Source: Streptomyces sp. NBC_00193
Lineage (GTDB): Bacteria > Actinomycetota > Actinomycetes > Streptomycetales > Streptomycetaceae
Assembly (NCBI RefSeq): GCF_026342735.1
Contig: NZ_JAPEMM010000001.1
Location: 6,076,001-6,140,000 of the forward strand
Direction of reading: 5' to 3'
Length of the DNA: 64,000 nt
Part shown: positions 55,347 to 63,768 of the stretch, piece after piece
Layout: each line of letters starts with the position of its first letter
Numbering within the stretch: the stretch's first letter is position 1
Program-made: the position numbers and the translations under genes
Notes under the pieces: model-generated
Databases searched by the model: none
The model's input: the letters and a program-made list of their open reading frames with translations, nothing else
Told to the model about the DNA's origin: nothing

Positions 55347-55386
55347 GCGACCGCGTGGCCTGAGCGACCGCGTGGCCCGAGCGGCC
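55336..55386. repeat. Three tandem 17-base units spanning a stop codon
   Basis: GCGTGGCCTGAGCGACC occurs at 55336-55352 and 55353-55369 exactly, then with two changes at 55370-55386. The first copy contains the methyltransferase stop codon TGA, so each copy repeats an in-phase-shifted TGA. Confidence 0.7.
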
Positions 55387-55414
55387 GGTGGCCGCACCGA
55401 CCCGGGACGGCGCC

Positions 55415-56326
55415 TCAGGTCTCCGCCGCCGCCGCGCGGACCAGCTCCACGATCCGGTCGCGGGCCGCCCTGCCCTCCGGGACCGGCATCAGCGGGTAGT
55501 CGTGCGGCAGCCCCGGCTCCTCGATGAACTCCACCTCGGCGCCGGCCGCCCGCGCCCGGTGCAGCAGTTCGCGGCTGTCGGTCGTCAGGACGTCCCGGGT
55601 GCCCGTGAACACCGTCAGCGGGGCCAGCCCCGCGAACGACCCGTGCAGCGGGCTCACCCGGGGATCGTCGGCCGCCAGGTTGCCCGCGTACAGCCGCCCG
55701 GCCTCCCGCAGGCCGGGGCGGGCCAGCATCGGGTCGCCCGCCTCGATGGCCGCCTGGTCGGGATGGCTCATGGACACGTCCAGCCAGGGCGAGATCAGCA
55801 CGATCCGGGAAGGCTGCGCCCCGTTGCGGTCGCGCAGCCGCTGGGCCGCGGCCAGGGCCAGCCCGGCGCCCGCCGAATCCCCGAGGAGCACGGTGCCGCC
55901 GGCGCCCCCGCTCGCGATCAGGCCGCTGAGCAGGTCGGCGGCGACCGGAACGGTCCGGTCGGCGGTTCCGCGCGGGGCCAGTATGTACGCCGGTACGACG
56001 ACCCGCGCCTGCGCCTGCGTGACCAGGGTCCGGATCAGCGACCAGTGCGCCCGCACCAGTTCGTTGATGTAGCTGCCGCCGTGCACGTACAGCACCCGGG
56101 CGGCCGGTTCCACGCCGAGCGGCGAGACCTCGTACACCGGCCAGGCCCCGACGAAGGTCCGCGAGACCTCGGCCACCCGGCCCAGCGAACGCGGGGGCAG
56201 GTGCGACGCGGGGCGCCGCATCGATTCCGCCACCCGGGTACGGACCGCCTCGGCGCTCCCGAACCGTCTTCGCCGACCCGCCGCGATCAGCGCGACCGAA
56301 AGCGCCCTGCTGCGCAGACTCGGCAC
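55415..56326 (-). CDS. Alpha/beta-hydrolase (HSL/fold-3 type)
   Basis: 303 residues. LYVHGGSYINELVRAHW is the oxyanion HGG motif, GDSAGAGLALA carries the nucleophile Ser, DP/LTTDSRE and LPHDYPLMPVPEG provide the Asp and His. The family hydrolyses short-chain esters. GTG 56326 was chosen because GAGGTGAGG lies closely upstream. It is divergent from tdh. Confidence 0.85.
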   Translation of the reverse strand: MPSLRSRALSVALIAAGRRRRFGSAEAVRTRVAESMRRPASHLPPRSLGRVAEVSRTFVGAWPVYEVSPLGVEPAARVLYVHGGSYINELVRAHWSLIRTLVTQAQARVVVPAYILAPRGTADRTVPVAADLLSGLIASGGAGGTVLLGDSAGAGLALAAAQRLRDRNGAQPSRIVLISPWLDVSMSHPDQAAIEAGDPMLARPGLREAGRLYAGNLAADDPRVSPLHGSFAGLAPLTVFTGTRDVLTTDSRELLHRARAAGAEVEFIEEPGLPHDYPLMPVPEGRAARDRIVELVRAAAAET

Positions 56327-56531
56327 GCCCCTCACCTCCCCAAACCCGGCCTGGAACACTCCCCGGCCCCTGCCCGTCACCTGAGGAGCATAGGCGTGAA
56401 GCTGGGCTGTTGACCCGGTTAAGAAATCCTCGATGGACTGATCACCCGCAGGTCGGCAGATTGGTGCCGTCAGAACGCTGCCCGGCCCGCACGCCTCGTA
56501 GCGCTTCCTCCCGCATGCCTGGAGCCACCCC

Positions 56532-57566
56532 ATGAAGGCACTCGTCAAGCACAAGGCCGAGCCCGGGCTGTGGCTCATGGACGTTCCCGAGCCCGAGTAC
56601 GGCCCCGGCGACGTGCTGATCAAGGTGCTGCGGACCGGCATCTGCGGGACCGACCTGCACATCCGCTCCTGGGACGGCTGGGCGCAGGGCGCCGTCAAGA
56701 CCCCCCTCGTGCTCGGCCACGAGTTCGTCGGCGAGGTGGCCGCGCTCGGTGCGGACGTCCACGAGGACATCGAGGTCGGTGCGCTGGTCAGCGGCGAGGG
56801 CCACCTGGTCTGCGGGAAGTGCCGCAACTGCCTGGCCGGGCGCCGCCACCTGTGCCGCAGCACGATCGGGCTCGGGGTCGGCCGCGACGGCGCCTTCGCC
56901 GAGTACGTGGTCCTGCCCGCGCAGAACGTGTGGGTGCACCGGGCCAAGGTCGACCTCGACGTCGCGGCGATCTTCGACCCGTTCGGCAACGCCGTGCACA
57001 CCGCGCTCTCCTTCCCGCTGGTCGGTGAGGACGTGCTGATCACCGGCGCGGGCCCGATCGGGATCATGGCGGCGGCCGTGGCCCGGCACGCGGGAGCGCG
57101 CAACGTGGTCATCACCGACGTCAGCCCGGACCGTCTGGAGATCGCCCGCAAGGCCGGCGCCACCCTCGCGCTCGACGTCTCGAAGTCGACCATCGCCGAC
57201 GCGCAGGCCCAGCTCGGCCTGCGCGAGGGCTTCGACATCGGCCTGGAGATGTCCGGCCGCGGCGAGGCCATGCGCGACATGATCGACAACATGACGCACG
57301 GCGGCCGGATCGCCATGCTGGGCCTGCCGGCGCAGGAGTTCGCCGTCGACTGGGCCAAGGTCGTCACCTCGATGATCACGATCAAGGGCATCTACGGCCG
57401 CGAGATGTTCGAGACCTGGTACGCGATGACCGTGCTGCTGGAGGGCGGGCTCGACCTCAGCCCCGTCATCACCGGCCGGTACGCCTACGGGGACTTCGAG
57501 GCCGCGTTCGACGAGGCGGCGACCGCCCGCAGCGGCAAGATCATCCTGGACTGGACGCAGGCGTAG
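56532..57566 (+). CDS. tdh: L-threonine 3-dehydrogenase
   Basis: 344 residues. Catalytic zinc residues C38 (GICGTDLH), H63 and E64 (GHEF), structural zinc cysteines C94, C97, C100, C108, NAD-binding GAGPIG near 173, and NMTHGGRIAMLGLP. It converts threonine to 2-amino-3-ketobutyrate, which the kbl product downstream splits with CoA. GGAG lies 8 bases before the ATG. The 177-base gap to kbl shows no terminator of note. Confidence 0.94.
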   Translation: MKALVKHKAEPGLWLMDVPEPEYGPGDVLIKVLRTGICGTDLHIRSWDGWAQGAVKTPLVLGHEFVGEVAALGADVHEDIEVGALVSGEGHLVCGKCRNCLAGRRHLCRSTIGLGVGRDGAFAEYVVLPAQNVWVHRAKVDLDVAAIFDPFGNAVHTALSFPLVGEDVLITGAGPIGIMAAAVARHAGARNVVITDVSPDRLEIARKAGATLALDVSKSTIADAQAQLGLREGFDIGLEMSGRGEAMRDMIDNMTHGGRIAMLGLPAQEFAVDWAKVVTSMITIKGIYGREMFETWYAMTVLLEGGLDLSPVITGRYAYGDFEAAFDEAATARSGKIILDWTQA

Positions 57567-57743
57567 CGCTCCGGGCGCAGCCGCCGGGGCCGTAGTGCCT
57601 TGGCCTCGCCGCCCGGGCGGTAGCCGCCGGGGCGTCGAGTCCCACAGACCATTTCCCTCCGGCCGGGTCCCGCACCACCCTCCCCCCCTCCGCGGGGCCC
57701 GGCCCCCTCCCTCCGCCGCACCAGGAGAAAGAGAGCACCGCAC

Positions 57744-58952
57744 ATGTTCGAGACCGTCCGCGCGGACCTCCGTACGACCCTCGACGAGATCCGCTCCGCG
57801 GGTCTGCACAAGCCCGAGCGCGTCATCGGCACCCCGCAGAACGCCGCCGTCGCCGTGACCTCGGGCGGCGCCCCCGGCGAGGTCCTCAACTTCTGCGCCA
57901 ACAACTACCTCGGTCTCGCGGACCACCCCGAGGTGGTCACCGCGGCGAAGGAGGCCCTGGACCGCTGGGGCTACGGAATGGCCTCCGTGCGCTTCATCTG
58001 CGGTACGCAGGAGGTGCACAAGGAGCTGGAGGCGCGGCTCTCCGCCTTCCTCGGCCAGGAGGACACGATCCTCTACTCCTCCTGCTTCGACGCCAACGGC
58101 GGAGTCTTCGAGACCATCCTCGGCCCCGAGGACGCGGTGATCTCCGACGCCCTCAACCACGCCTCGATCATCGACGGCATCCGCCTCTCCAAGGCACGCC
58201 GCTTCCGCTACGCCAACCGCGACATGGCGGAACTGGAGACCAGGCTCAAGGAGGCCACCGAGGGCGGTGCCCGCCGCAAGCTGATCGTCACCGACGGCGT
58301 GTTCTCGATGGACGGCTACGTCGCCCCGCTCGCCGAGATCTGCGACCTCGCGGAGCGCTACGACGCCATGGTCATGGTCGACGACTCGCACGCCGTCGGC
58401 TTCGTCGGCCCCGGCGGCCGCGGCACCCCGGAACTGCACGGGGTCATGGACCGCGTGGACATCATCACCGGCACCCTCGGCAAGGCGCTGGGCGGGGCCT
58501 CCGGCGGCTACGTCGCGGCGCGCGCCGAGATCGTCGAGCTGCTGCGCCAGCGCTCGCGCCCGTACCTCTTCTCCAACTCCCTCGCCCCGGTCATCGCGGC
58601 GGCCTCCCTCAAGGTCCTCGACCTGCTGGAGTCGGCCGACGACCTGCGCGAGCGGCTCGCCGCCAACACCGCGCTCTTCCGCACGAAGATGACCGAGGCG
58701 GGCTTCGAGATCCTGCCCGGCGACCACGCCATCGCCCCGGTGATGATCGGCGACGCGGCGGAGGCGGCCAGGATGGCGGAACTCCTGCTGGAGCGCGGGG
58801 TCTACGTGATCGGCTTCTCCTACCCGGTGGTCCCGATGGGCGCGGCGCGGATCCGCGTCCAGCTCTCGGCCGCGCACTCGACGGCCGACGTGGAGCGCGC
58901 GATCGCGGCCTTCATCGACGCGCGGGCTGCCCTGGCGGGCGCCGGAGCCTGA
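57744..58952 (+). CDS. kbl: Glycine C-acetyltransferase (2-amino-3-ketobutyrate CoA ligase)
   Basis: 402 residues. Fold-type I PLP enzyme: NFCANNYLGLADHPEV, SSCFDANGG, VDDSHAVGFVGPGGRG (in part) and the PLP Lys in TLGKALGGASGG at about residue 245. It converts 2-amino-3-ketobutyrate and CoA to glycine and acetyl-CoA, completing threonine catabolism with tdh. AGGAG precedes the ATG (57744) by 13 bases after GAGAGC. A strong palindromic element follows the gene. Confidence 0.94.
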   Translation: MFETVRADLRTTLDEIRSAGLHKPERVIGTPQNAAVAVTSGGAPGEVLNFCANNYLGLADHPEVVTAAKEALDRWGYGMASVRFICGTQEVHKELEARLSAFLGQEDTILYSSCFDANGGVFETILGPEDAVISDALNHASIIDGIRLSKARRFRYANRDMAELETRLKEATEGGARRKLIVTDGVFSMDGYVAPLAEICDLAERYDAMVMVDDSHAVGFVGPGGRGTPELHGVMDRVDIITGTLGKALGGASGGYVAARAEIVELLRQRSRPYLFSNSLAPVIAAASLKVLDLLESADDLRERLAANTALFRTKMTEAGFEILPGDHAIAPVMIGDAAEAARMAELLLERGVYVIGFSYPVVPMGAARIRVQLSAAHSTADVERAIAAFIDARAALAGAGA

Positions 58953-58967
58953 CCTCCGCCCGGACCC

Positions 58968-59069
58968 CTGGGGCTCCGCCCCAGACCCCGCGCCTCAAAC
59001 GCCGGCGAGGCTGGGTTTATCCAGCCCCTCCGGCGTTTGAGGAGCGGGGGTCCGGGGACTGGTCCCCGG
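58968..59069. terminator. Repeated palindromic element behind kbl
   Basis: Three hairpins in tandem: CTGGGGCTCCGCCCCAG (58968-58984), a 22-base-arm hairpin with CCTCAAACGCCGG ends (58993-59014 with 59021-59042, one mismatch-type bulge) and CCGGGGACTGGTCCCCGG (59052-59069). Both the GGGGCTCCGCCCC and CTCAAACGCCGG pieces are elements seen repeatedly in Streptomyces genomes, usually after genes. The rest of the 313-base gap to the next gene shows no coding sequence. Confidence 0.7.
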
Positions 59070-59265
59070 CAACGGCGCCGCACGCAGCAACGGGTCCGGG
59101 GCGGAGCCCCGGGGAACGGTGGAAGGGCGGGTAGGGGACAGCACCCGGTCCTCCGGGCTCCGGTCCGGGCCGGCCCGGATACCCGGGTGGGGGTGAGGCA
59201 CCCCGGCCCCGGCACCGGCCGATCGGTCGGGGCGGGAGGGCCCCGCGGCCTGCGAGAATGGCAGG

Positions 59266-60180
59266 GTGATCGACCCCCGGAGGCTGCGCATCCTGCGGGC
59301 CGTCGCGGACCACCGTACGGTGACCGCCGCGGCCGCAGCGCTGTACCTCACCCCCTCCGCCGTGTCGCAGCAGCTCGCGGCGCTGGAGCAGGAGACGGGG
59401 CACACCCTGCTGACCCGCAGCGGCCGGGGCGTACGCCTCACCGCGGCCGGGCAGATCCTGCTCGGGCACACGCACGAGGTGCTCGCACAGCTGGAGCGGG
59501 CGGAGGCGGAACTCGCCGCCTACGCGGGCGGCTCGGCGGGCGAGGTCACCGTGGCCGCCTTCGCCACCGGCATCGCCGAAGTACTGGCCCCCGCCATCAC
59601 CCGGCTCGCCGCGGACCACCCCGGGATCCGGCTGCGCGTACGCGACGCGGAGGGCGACCAGAGCCTGCTGCTCCTGCTCGACGGGGAGGCGGACCTGGCG
59701 CTGGCCGTCGAGTACCGGGGCGCCCCGGGCGCCGACGACGGCCGGCTGTCCGTGCTCCCGCTCTACGCCGAGCCCTTCGACGCGGTCCTCCCGGCCGGAC
59801 ACCCGCTCGGGGACCTGCCCGAGGTGTCCCTGGCCGATCTCTCCCAGGCGGACTGGGTGGGCCAGTACCCCGGCAACCCCTGCCACGACGTGATGCTCCT
59901 CGCCTGCGAACTGGCCGGGTTCCAGCCCAGGCTGGTGCACTCCTCCGACGACTTCCGGGCCGTGGTGGCCCTCGTGGGCGCCGGCGCCGGAGTGGCCCTC
60001 GTGCCGCGCTCGGCGCTGCGCGGCATGGAGCTCAAGGAGGTCCGGGTCCGCCCGGTGACCGGCCCGGCGGCGACCCGGCGGGTCTTCGCCGCCACCCGGC
60101 GCGGCGCCGAGACGCATCCGCTGATCTCCCCGGTCCTGGCGGCCCTGGCCCGCGAGGCGGGCCGGCTCCCGGCGCACTGA
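59266..60180 (+). CDS. LysR-family transcriptional regulator
   Basis: 304 residues. HTH is LRILRAVADHRTVTAAAAALYLTPSAVSQQLAALEQETG (in parts), followed by a full substrate-binding domain (GEVTVAAFATGI, AGAGVALVPRSAL). GTG start at 59266. It lies downstream of kbl in the same direction but behind a strong terminator, so it may be independent; it could regulate threonine use, which is only a guess from position. It converges with the MBL-fold gene across 16 bases. Confidence 0.87.
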   Translation: MIDPRRLRILRAVADHRTVTAAAAALYLTPSAVSQQLAALEQETGHTLLTRSGRGVRLTAAGQILLGHTHEVLAQLERAEAELAAYAGGSAGEVTVAAFATGIAEVLAPAITRLAADHPGIRLRVRDAEGDQSLLLLLDGEADLALAVEYRGAPGADDGRLSVLPLYAEPFDAVLPAGHPLGDLPEVSLADLSQADWVGQYPGNPCHDVMLLACELAGFQPRLVHSSDDFRAVVALVGAGAGVALVPRSALRGMELKEVRVRPVTGPAATRRVFAATRRGAETHPLISPVLAALAREAGRLPAH

Positions 60181-60196
60181 AGGGCCGGCGGCAGGC

Positions 60197-60967
60197 CTAT
60201 CGGGCCGGGAAGACCGCGCCCGGCGCGGCGTGGTCGACCGGCCCCGGGAAGCGGGCCGAGGCACGGGACACGGCCTCGGCCGGATCCAGGTCCCGGCCGA
60301 GGTGGGTGAGGACCAGTCGCCCGGCGCGGGCCGCGCGGGCGGTGTCACCGGCCTCCTCGGGGGTGTGGTGCACCGGTTCGCCGTCGGCCGGGTGCGCGGA
60401 GCTGTCCGCCTCGCAGACCAGGAGCGTGCAGTCCTCGGCCAACCGGGTCAGGGCCGGACAGGGCGCCGTATCCCCGGAGTACACGAGCGACCGGCCTCCC
60501 GACTCGGCCCGCAGCGCGAAGGCGGGCATGCCGTGGGACACCGCCGCGCTGGTGAGGTCGAGCGCTCCGGCCCGCGCGTGGTGGCCGTCGTACAGCTCGT
60601 GGACCTCGAAGGCGGCCTCGACCGGGCTGCGGTCCGGGCCGTTGGTGAGGAATCCCGCCAGCCGGTCGGCGATGCCGGGCGGCCCGTAGAGGGGGAGCGG
60701 CGCGGGCCGTCGTACGTCGGCGTACAGCAGGCCGTAGTACGCGGTCAGCAGGTCGGCCGTGTGGTCGGCGTGCAGGTGCGAGATCCATATCGCGTCCAAC
60801 TCGCCCAGCCCGACGTGTCGTTGCAGCGGTCCGAGCGTTCCGCTGCCCGCGTCGACCCAGACCCGGGCGCCGCCGCCTTCGAGCAGGTAGCCGGAGCAGG
60901 GATTGTCGGCGCGCGGGTAGGGCGTCGCGCTGCCCAGGACGGTGAGCCGGAAAAGATCGTCTGCCAT
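60197..60967 (-). CDS. MBL-fold metallo-hydrolase (RNase Z-like)
   Basis: 256 residues. The metal motif HLHADHTADL, a second His in AVSHGMPAF, Asp in YSGDTAPCP and a final His in LVLTHLGRDL give the full two-metal set. LTVLGSATPYPRADNPCSGYLL is the usual opening of this actinobacterial group. Members hydrolyse cyclic nucleotides, lactones or RNA ends; the substrate is unknown. Confidence 0.86.
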   Translation of the reverse strand: MADDLFRLTVLGSATPYPRADNPCSGYLLEGGGARVWVDAGSGTLGPLQRHVGLGELDAIWISHLHADHTADLLTAYYGLLYADVRRPAPLPLYGPPGIADRLAGFLTNGPDRSPVEAAFEVHELYDGHHARAGALDLTSAAVSHGMPAFALRAESGGRSLVYSGDTAPCPALTRLAEDCTLLVCEADSSAHPADGEPVHHTPEEAGDTARAARAGRLVLTHLGRDLDPAEAVSRASARFPGPVDHAAPGAVFPAR

Positions 60968-61044
60968 CCGGGGAGTCTAGGAGGCAGCGCGGGGGCCGCC
61001 CCGGGGCGCCCCCGGCCCGGCCCGGCCGCGCCCCGGCCGCGCGC

Positions 61045-61824
61045 TCAGGCGCGGATGACCTCCACGCCCGCCGCCTCGAAGGCCTCGGCCACCGACGGGG
61101 ACAGGCCGGTGTCCGTCACCAGTACGTCCACGGCGTCGGTGGCGACGATGCGGGCGAAGGCGCGGACGCCGAGCTTGCTGGAGTCGGCGGCGATCACCAC
61201 GCGGCGGGCGCGTTCGCAGAGCAGGCGGTTCATGGCCGCCTCGTCCTCGTGCCGGGTGGCGGCCCCGTCGGCCGGGTCGAAGGCGTCCACGCCGACGACG
61301 GCGGTGTCCACGGAGAGCTGCCCCAGCACCTCCATGGCGAGCGGGCCGGTGAGCTCGTAGGACTGGGGCCGGGCCACGCCGCCGGTGAGCACGATCTTGA
61401 ACTGCGGCCTGATGACCAGCTCGCCCGCGATGTTCAGCGCGTTGGTGACCACGGTGAGGGCGGGGGAACCGGTGGCGAGGTCGGGGCGGGCGGCCAGCGC
61501 GCGCGCCACCTCGGTGGTCGTGGTGCCGCCGGTCAGGCCGATCACCTCGCCGGGGACGATCAGCGCCGCGACGGTTTCGCTGATGCGGCTCTTCTCGGCG
61601 GCCCGGCGCGAGGTGCGGTAGCGCAGCGGGAGTTCGTAACTGACCCCGTGCAGCACCGCTCCGCCGCGCGTGCGGACCAGCAGCTGCTGCTCGGCGAGCT
61701 GGTCGAGGTCGCGCCGGATGGTGGCGGCGGACACGCCGAGGGCCTCGGCGGCGGGTTCCACTTCCAGCTCGCCCCGCTCCACCAGCAGGTCCAGCAGTGT
61801 CTGCCAGCGTTCCTTGCGGGTCAT
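61045..61824 (-). CDS. DeoR/GlpR-family sugar regulator
   Basis: 259 residues. HTH: RWQTLLDLLVERGELEVEPAAEALGVSAATIRRDLDQL (in parts), and a sugar-phosphate-sensing C-terminal domain with GLTGGTTTTEVAR, VVTNALNIA, VLTGGVARPQSYELTGP and VVIAADSSKLG. It is divergent from the SIS/aldolase pair and thus probably their repressor, relieved by a phosphorylated sugar intermediate, like AgaR. ATG 61824 is a usual start for the family. Confidence 0.9.
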   Translation of the reverse strand: MTRKERWQTLLDLLVERGELEVEPAAEALGVSAATIRRDLDQLAEQQLLVRTRGGAVLHGVSYELPLRYRTSRRAAEKSRISETVAALIVPGEVIGLTGGTTTTEVARALAARPDLATGSPALTVVTNALNIAGELVIRPQFKIVLTGGVARPQSYELTGPLAMEVLGQLSVDTAVVGVDAFDPADGAATRHEDEAAMNRLLCERARRVVIAADSSKLGVRAFARIVATDAVDVLVTDTGLSPSVAEAFEAAGVEVIRA

Positions 61825-62007
61825 CGGCCGCCCTTCCGGTCGTGTCTTCGAGGGGCGCGCCGCTGTTCGCTTCGACGCTCTCTCTTGGCCTACACGTCGA
61901 GATTAACGCAGGAGATCACCCCGGAGATGCTTGAAGTTGCGCGAAATACCGCAGTATCTTGCAGGAACACGCATTCAGGGGTGCACGCACCGCGCTAGGG
62001 AGCCGCC
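61825..62007. promoter_or_regulatory. Divergent control region of the DeoR regulon
   Basis: 183 bases without genes. Among AT-richer parts, TTGAAGTTGCGCGAAATACC is followed by a small ATAC-CGCA-GTAT palindrome (61946-61957), a reasonable place for DeoR operators. No second clear copy was found. Confidence 0.3.
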
Positions 62008-62910
62008 ATGAGCCACGTCGCGTACGAGTTGGGCACGCAGCCCGCATGCTGGGAGCGGGCCGCCGAACTGGCCCCGGAACACCGGGCGGTGCTGCCGCGG
62101 CCGGGCGAGCGTACCGCGATCGTCGGATGCGGGACCTCGTACTACATGGCCCAGGCCGCCGCCGTGTTGCGCGAGGAGGCCGGGCAGGGCGAGACCGACG
62201 CCTTCCCCGCCTCGGAGTTCCCCCGCCACCGGCGCTACGACCGGGTCGTCGCACTGACCCGGTCCGGGACCACCACCGAGGTCCTCGACCTGCTGGCCGG
62301 ACTGCGGGACGCGGGCGTGCCCACCACCGCCGTCATCGGGGACCCCGCCACCCCCGTCATCACCCTCGCCGACGCGCTCGTCGTCCTCGACTTCGCCGAC
62401 GAGCAGTCCGTCGTGCAGACCCGCTTCGCCACCACGGCCCTCACCCTGCTGCGCGCCCACGTCGGCCTGCACAGCCCGTCCGTCGTCGCCGACGCGCGCG
62501 CCGCGCTCGCCGACCCGCTCCCCGCGGAGCTGGAGACCCGGGGGCAGTTCACCTTCCTCGGACGGGGCTGGAGCGTCGGACTCGCCAACGAGGCCGCCCT
62601 GAAGATGCGCGAAGCCGCCCTGGCCTGGGCCGAGTCCTACCCGGCCATGGAGTACCGGCACGGCCCCATCAGCGTCTCGGCGCCCGGCACCGCCACCTGG
62701 TCGCTCGGCGACGCCCCCGAAGGGCTCGCCGAACAGGTCCGGGGGACCGGAGCCCAGTGGGTGGCCGGGCACCTCGACCCGCTCGCCGAGCTGGTCCGCG
62801 TCCACCGGCTGGCCATCGCCGTCGCCGCCCACCAGGGGCTGGACCCGGACGCGCCGCGCAATCTGACCCGGTCCGTCATCCTCACCACGGGCGAGGAGGC
62901 CGTCCGATGA
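62008..62910 (+). CDS. SIS-domain sugar isomerase/deaminase-like protein (AgaS type)
   Basis: 300 residues with two SIS domains. IVGCGTSYYMAQAAA, TRSGTTTEVLDLLA and VIGDPATPV form the first; LGRGWSVGLANEAALKMREAALAWAESYPAMEYRHG (in parts) the second, with the ExxxxRHG segment found in glucosamine-6-phosphate synthase-type SIS proteins and AgaS. Likely substrate is an amino-sugar phosphate. GGGAG lies 5 bases before the ATG. The stop overlaps the aldolase start by four bases. Confidence 0.87.
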   Translation: MSHVAYELGTQPACWERAAELAPEHRAVLPRPGERTAIVGCGTSYYMAQAAAVLREEAGQGETDAFPASEFPRHRRYDRVVALTRSGTTTEVLDLLAGLRDAGVPTTAVIGDPATPVITLADALVVLDFADEQSVVQTRFATTALTLLRAHVGLHSPSVVADARAALADPLPAELETRGQFTFLGRGWSVGLANEAALKMREAALAWAESYPAMEYRHGPISVSAPGTATWSLGDAPEGLAEQVRGTGAQWVAGHLDPLAELVRVHRLAIAVAAHQGLDPDAPRNLTRSVILTTGEEAVR

Positions 62911-63743
62911 GCCTCGTCCCCGCCGGCGGGCTCGTCCTGGACGCCGCCGCCCGCGGCCGCGCCGTCGCCGCCTTCAACATCATCACGCTGGAGCACGCCG
63001 AAGCGGTCGTCGCGGGCGCCGAAGCGGCCGGACTCCCCGTGCTGCTCCAGCTCAGCGAGAACGCCGTCAAGTTCCGGGGCGGGGCGCTGCTGCCCATCAG
63101 CCGCGCGGCCGTGGCCGTCGCCGAGGCCGCCGGGGTCCCGGTCGGGCTGCACCTGGACCACGTCAAGAGCTCCGAACTGCTGCGGCAGGCCGTGGACGCC
63201 GGATTCAGCTCGGTCATGTACGACGCCGCGCACCTCTCCTACGCGGAGAACCTGGAGGCCACCCGCTCCGCCGCCGACTGGGCGCACGTCAACGGGCTCT
63301 GGATCGAAGCCGAACTCGGCGAGGTCGGCGGGAAGAACGGGGCCGCGCCGCTGGACCCGCACGCACCCGGCGCCCGTACCGACCCCGACGAGGCGCGGCG
63401 GTTCGTCGCCGACTCCGGAGTGGACGCGCTGGCCGTAGCCATCGGCAGCAGCCACGCCATGACCAGCCGCACCGCGGCCCTCGACCACGCGCTGCTCGGC
63501 CGCCTCGCCAAGACGGTCGACGTGCCGCTGGTGCTGCACGGATCCTCCGGTCTGCCTGACGCGGAACTCGCCGCGGCCGTCGCCGGCGGCATCCGAAAGG
63601 TCAACATCGGCACCGCGCTGAACGTGGCGATGACCGAAGCCATCCGCACCCATCTCACCCCCGCGGATCCCCGCCCGTATTTGACCGCCGCACGGGAGGC
63701 GATGACGGCGACGGCCGCCGCTATGATCAGCGCCCTGAACTGA
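62907..63743 (+). CDS. Class II fructose/tagatose-bisphosphate aldolase
   Basis: 278 residues, barrel fold. AAFNIITLEHAEAVV, zinc His in LHLDHVKS, and SVMYDAAHLSYAENL, GEVGGKN, VLHGSSGL (zinc His) and KVNIGTALN (substrate phosphate) identify a class II aldolase of the GatY/KbaY type. It splits fructose- or tagatose-1,6-bisphosphate. With the SIS protein and the DeoR regulator it suggests galactosamine or tagatose use. The chain is a little shorter than E. coli KbaY. Confidence 0.9.
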   Translation: MSLVPAGGLVLDAAARGRAVAAFNIITLEHAEAVVAGAEAAGLPVLLQLSENAVKFRGGALLPISRAAVAVAEAAGVPVGLHLDHVKSSELLRQAVDAGFSSVMYDAAHLSYAENLEATRSAADWAHVNGLWIEAELGEVGGKNGAAPLDPHAPGARTDPDEARRFVADSGVDALAVAIGSSHAMTSRTAALDHALLGRLAKTVDVPLVLHGSSGLPDAELAAAVAGGIRKVNIGTALNVAMTEAIRTHLTPADPRPYLTAAREAMTATAAAMISALN

Positions 63744-63768
63744 CCGGAACGGGTATCGGGGGGACTGT

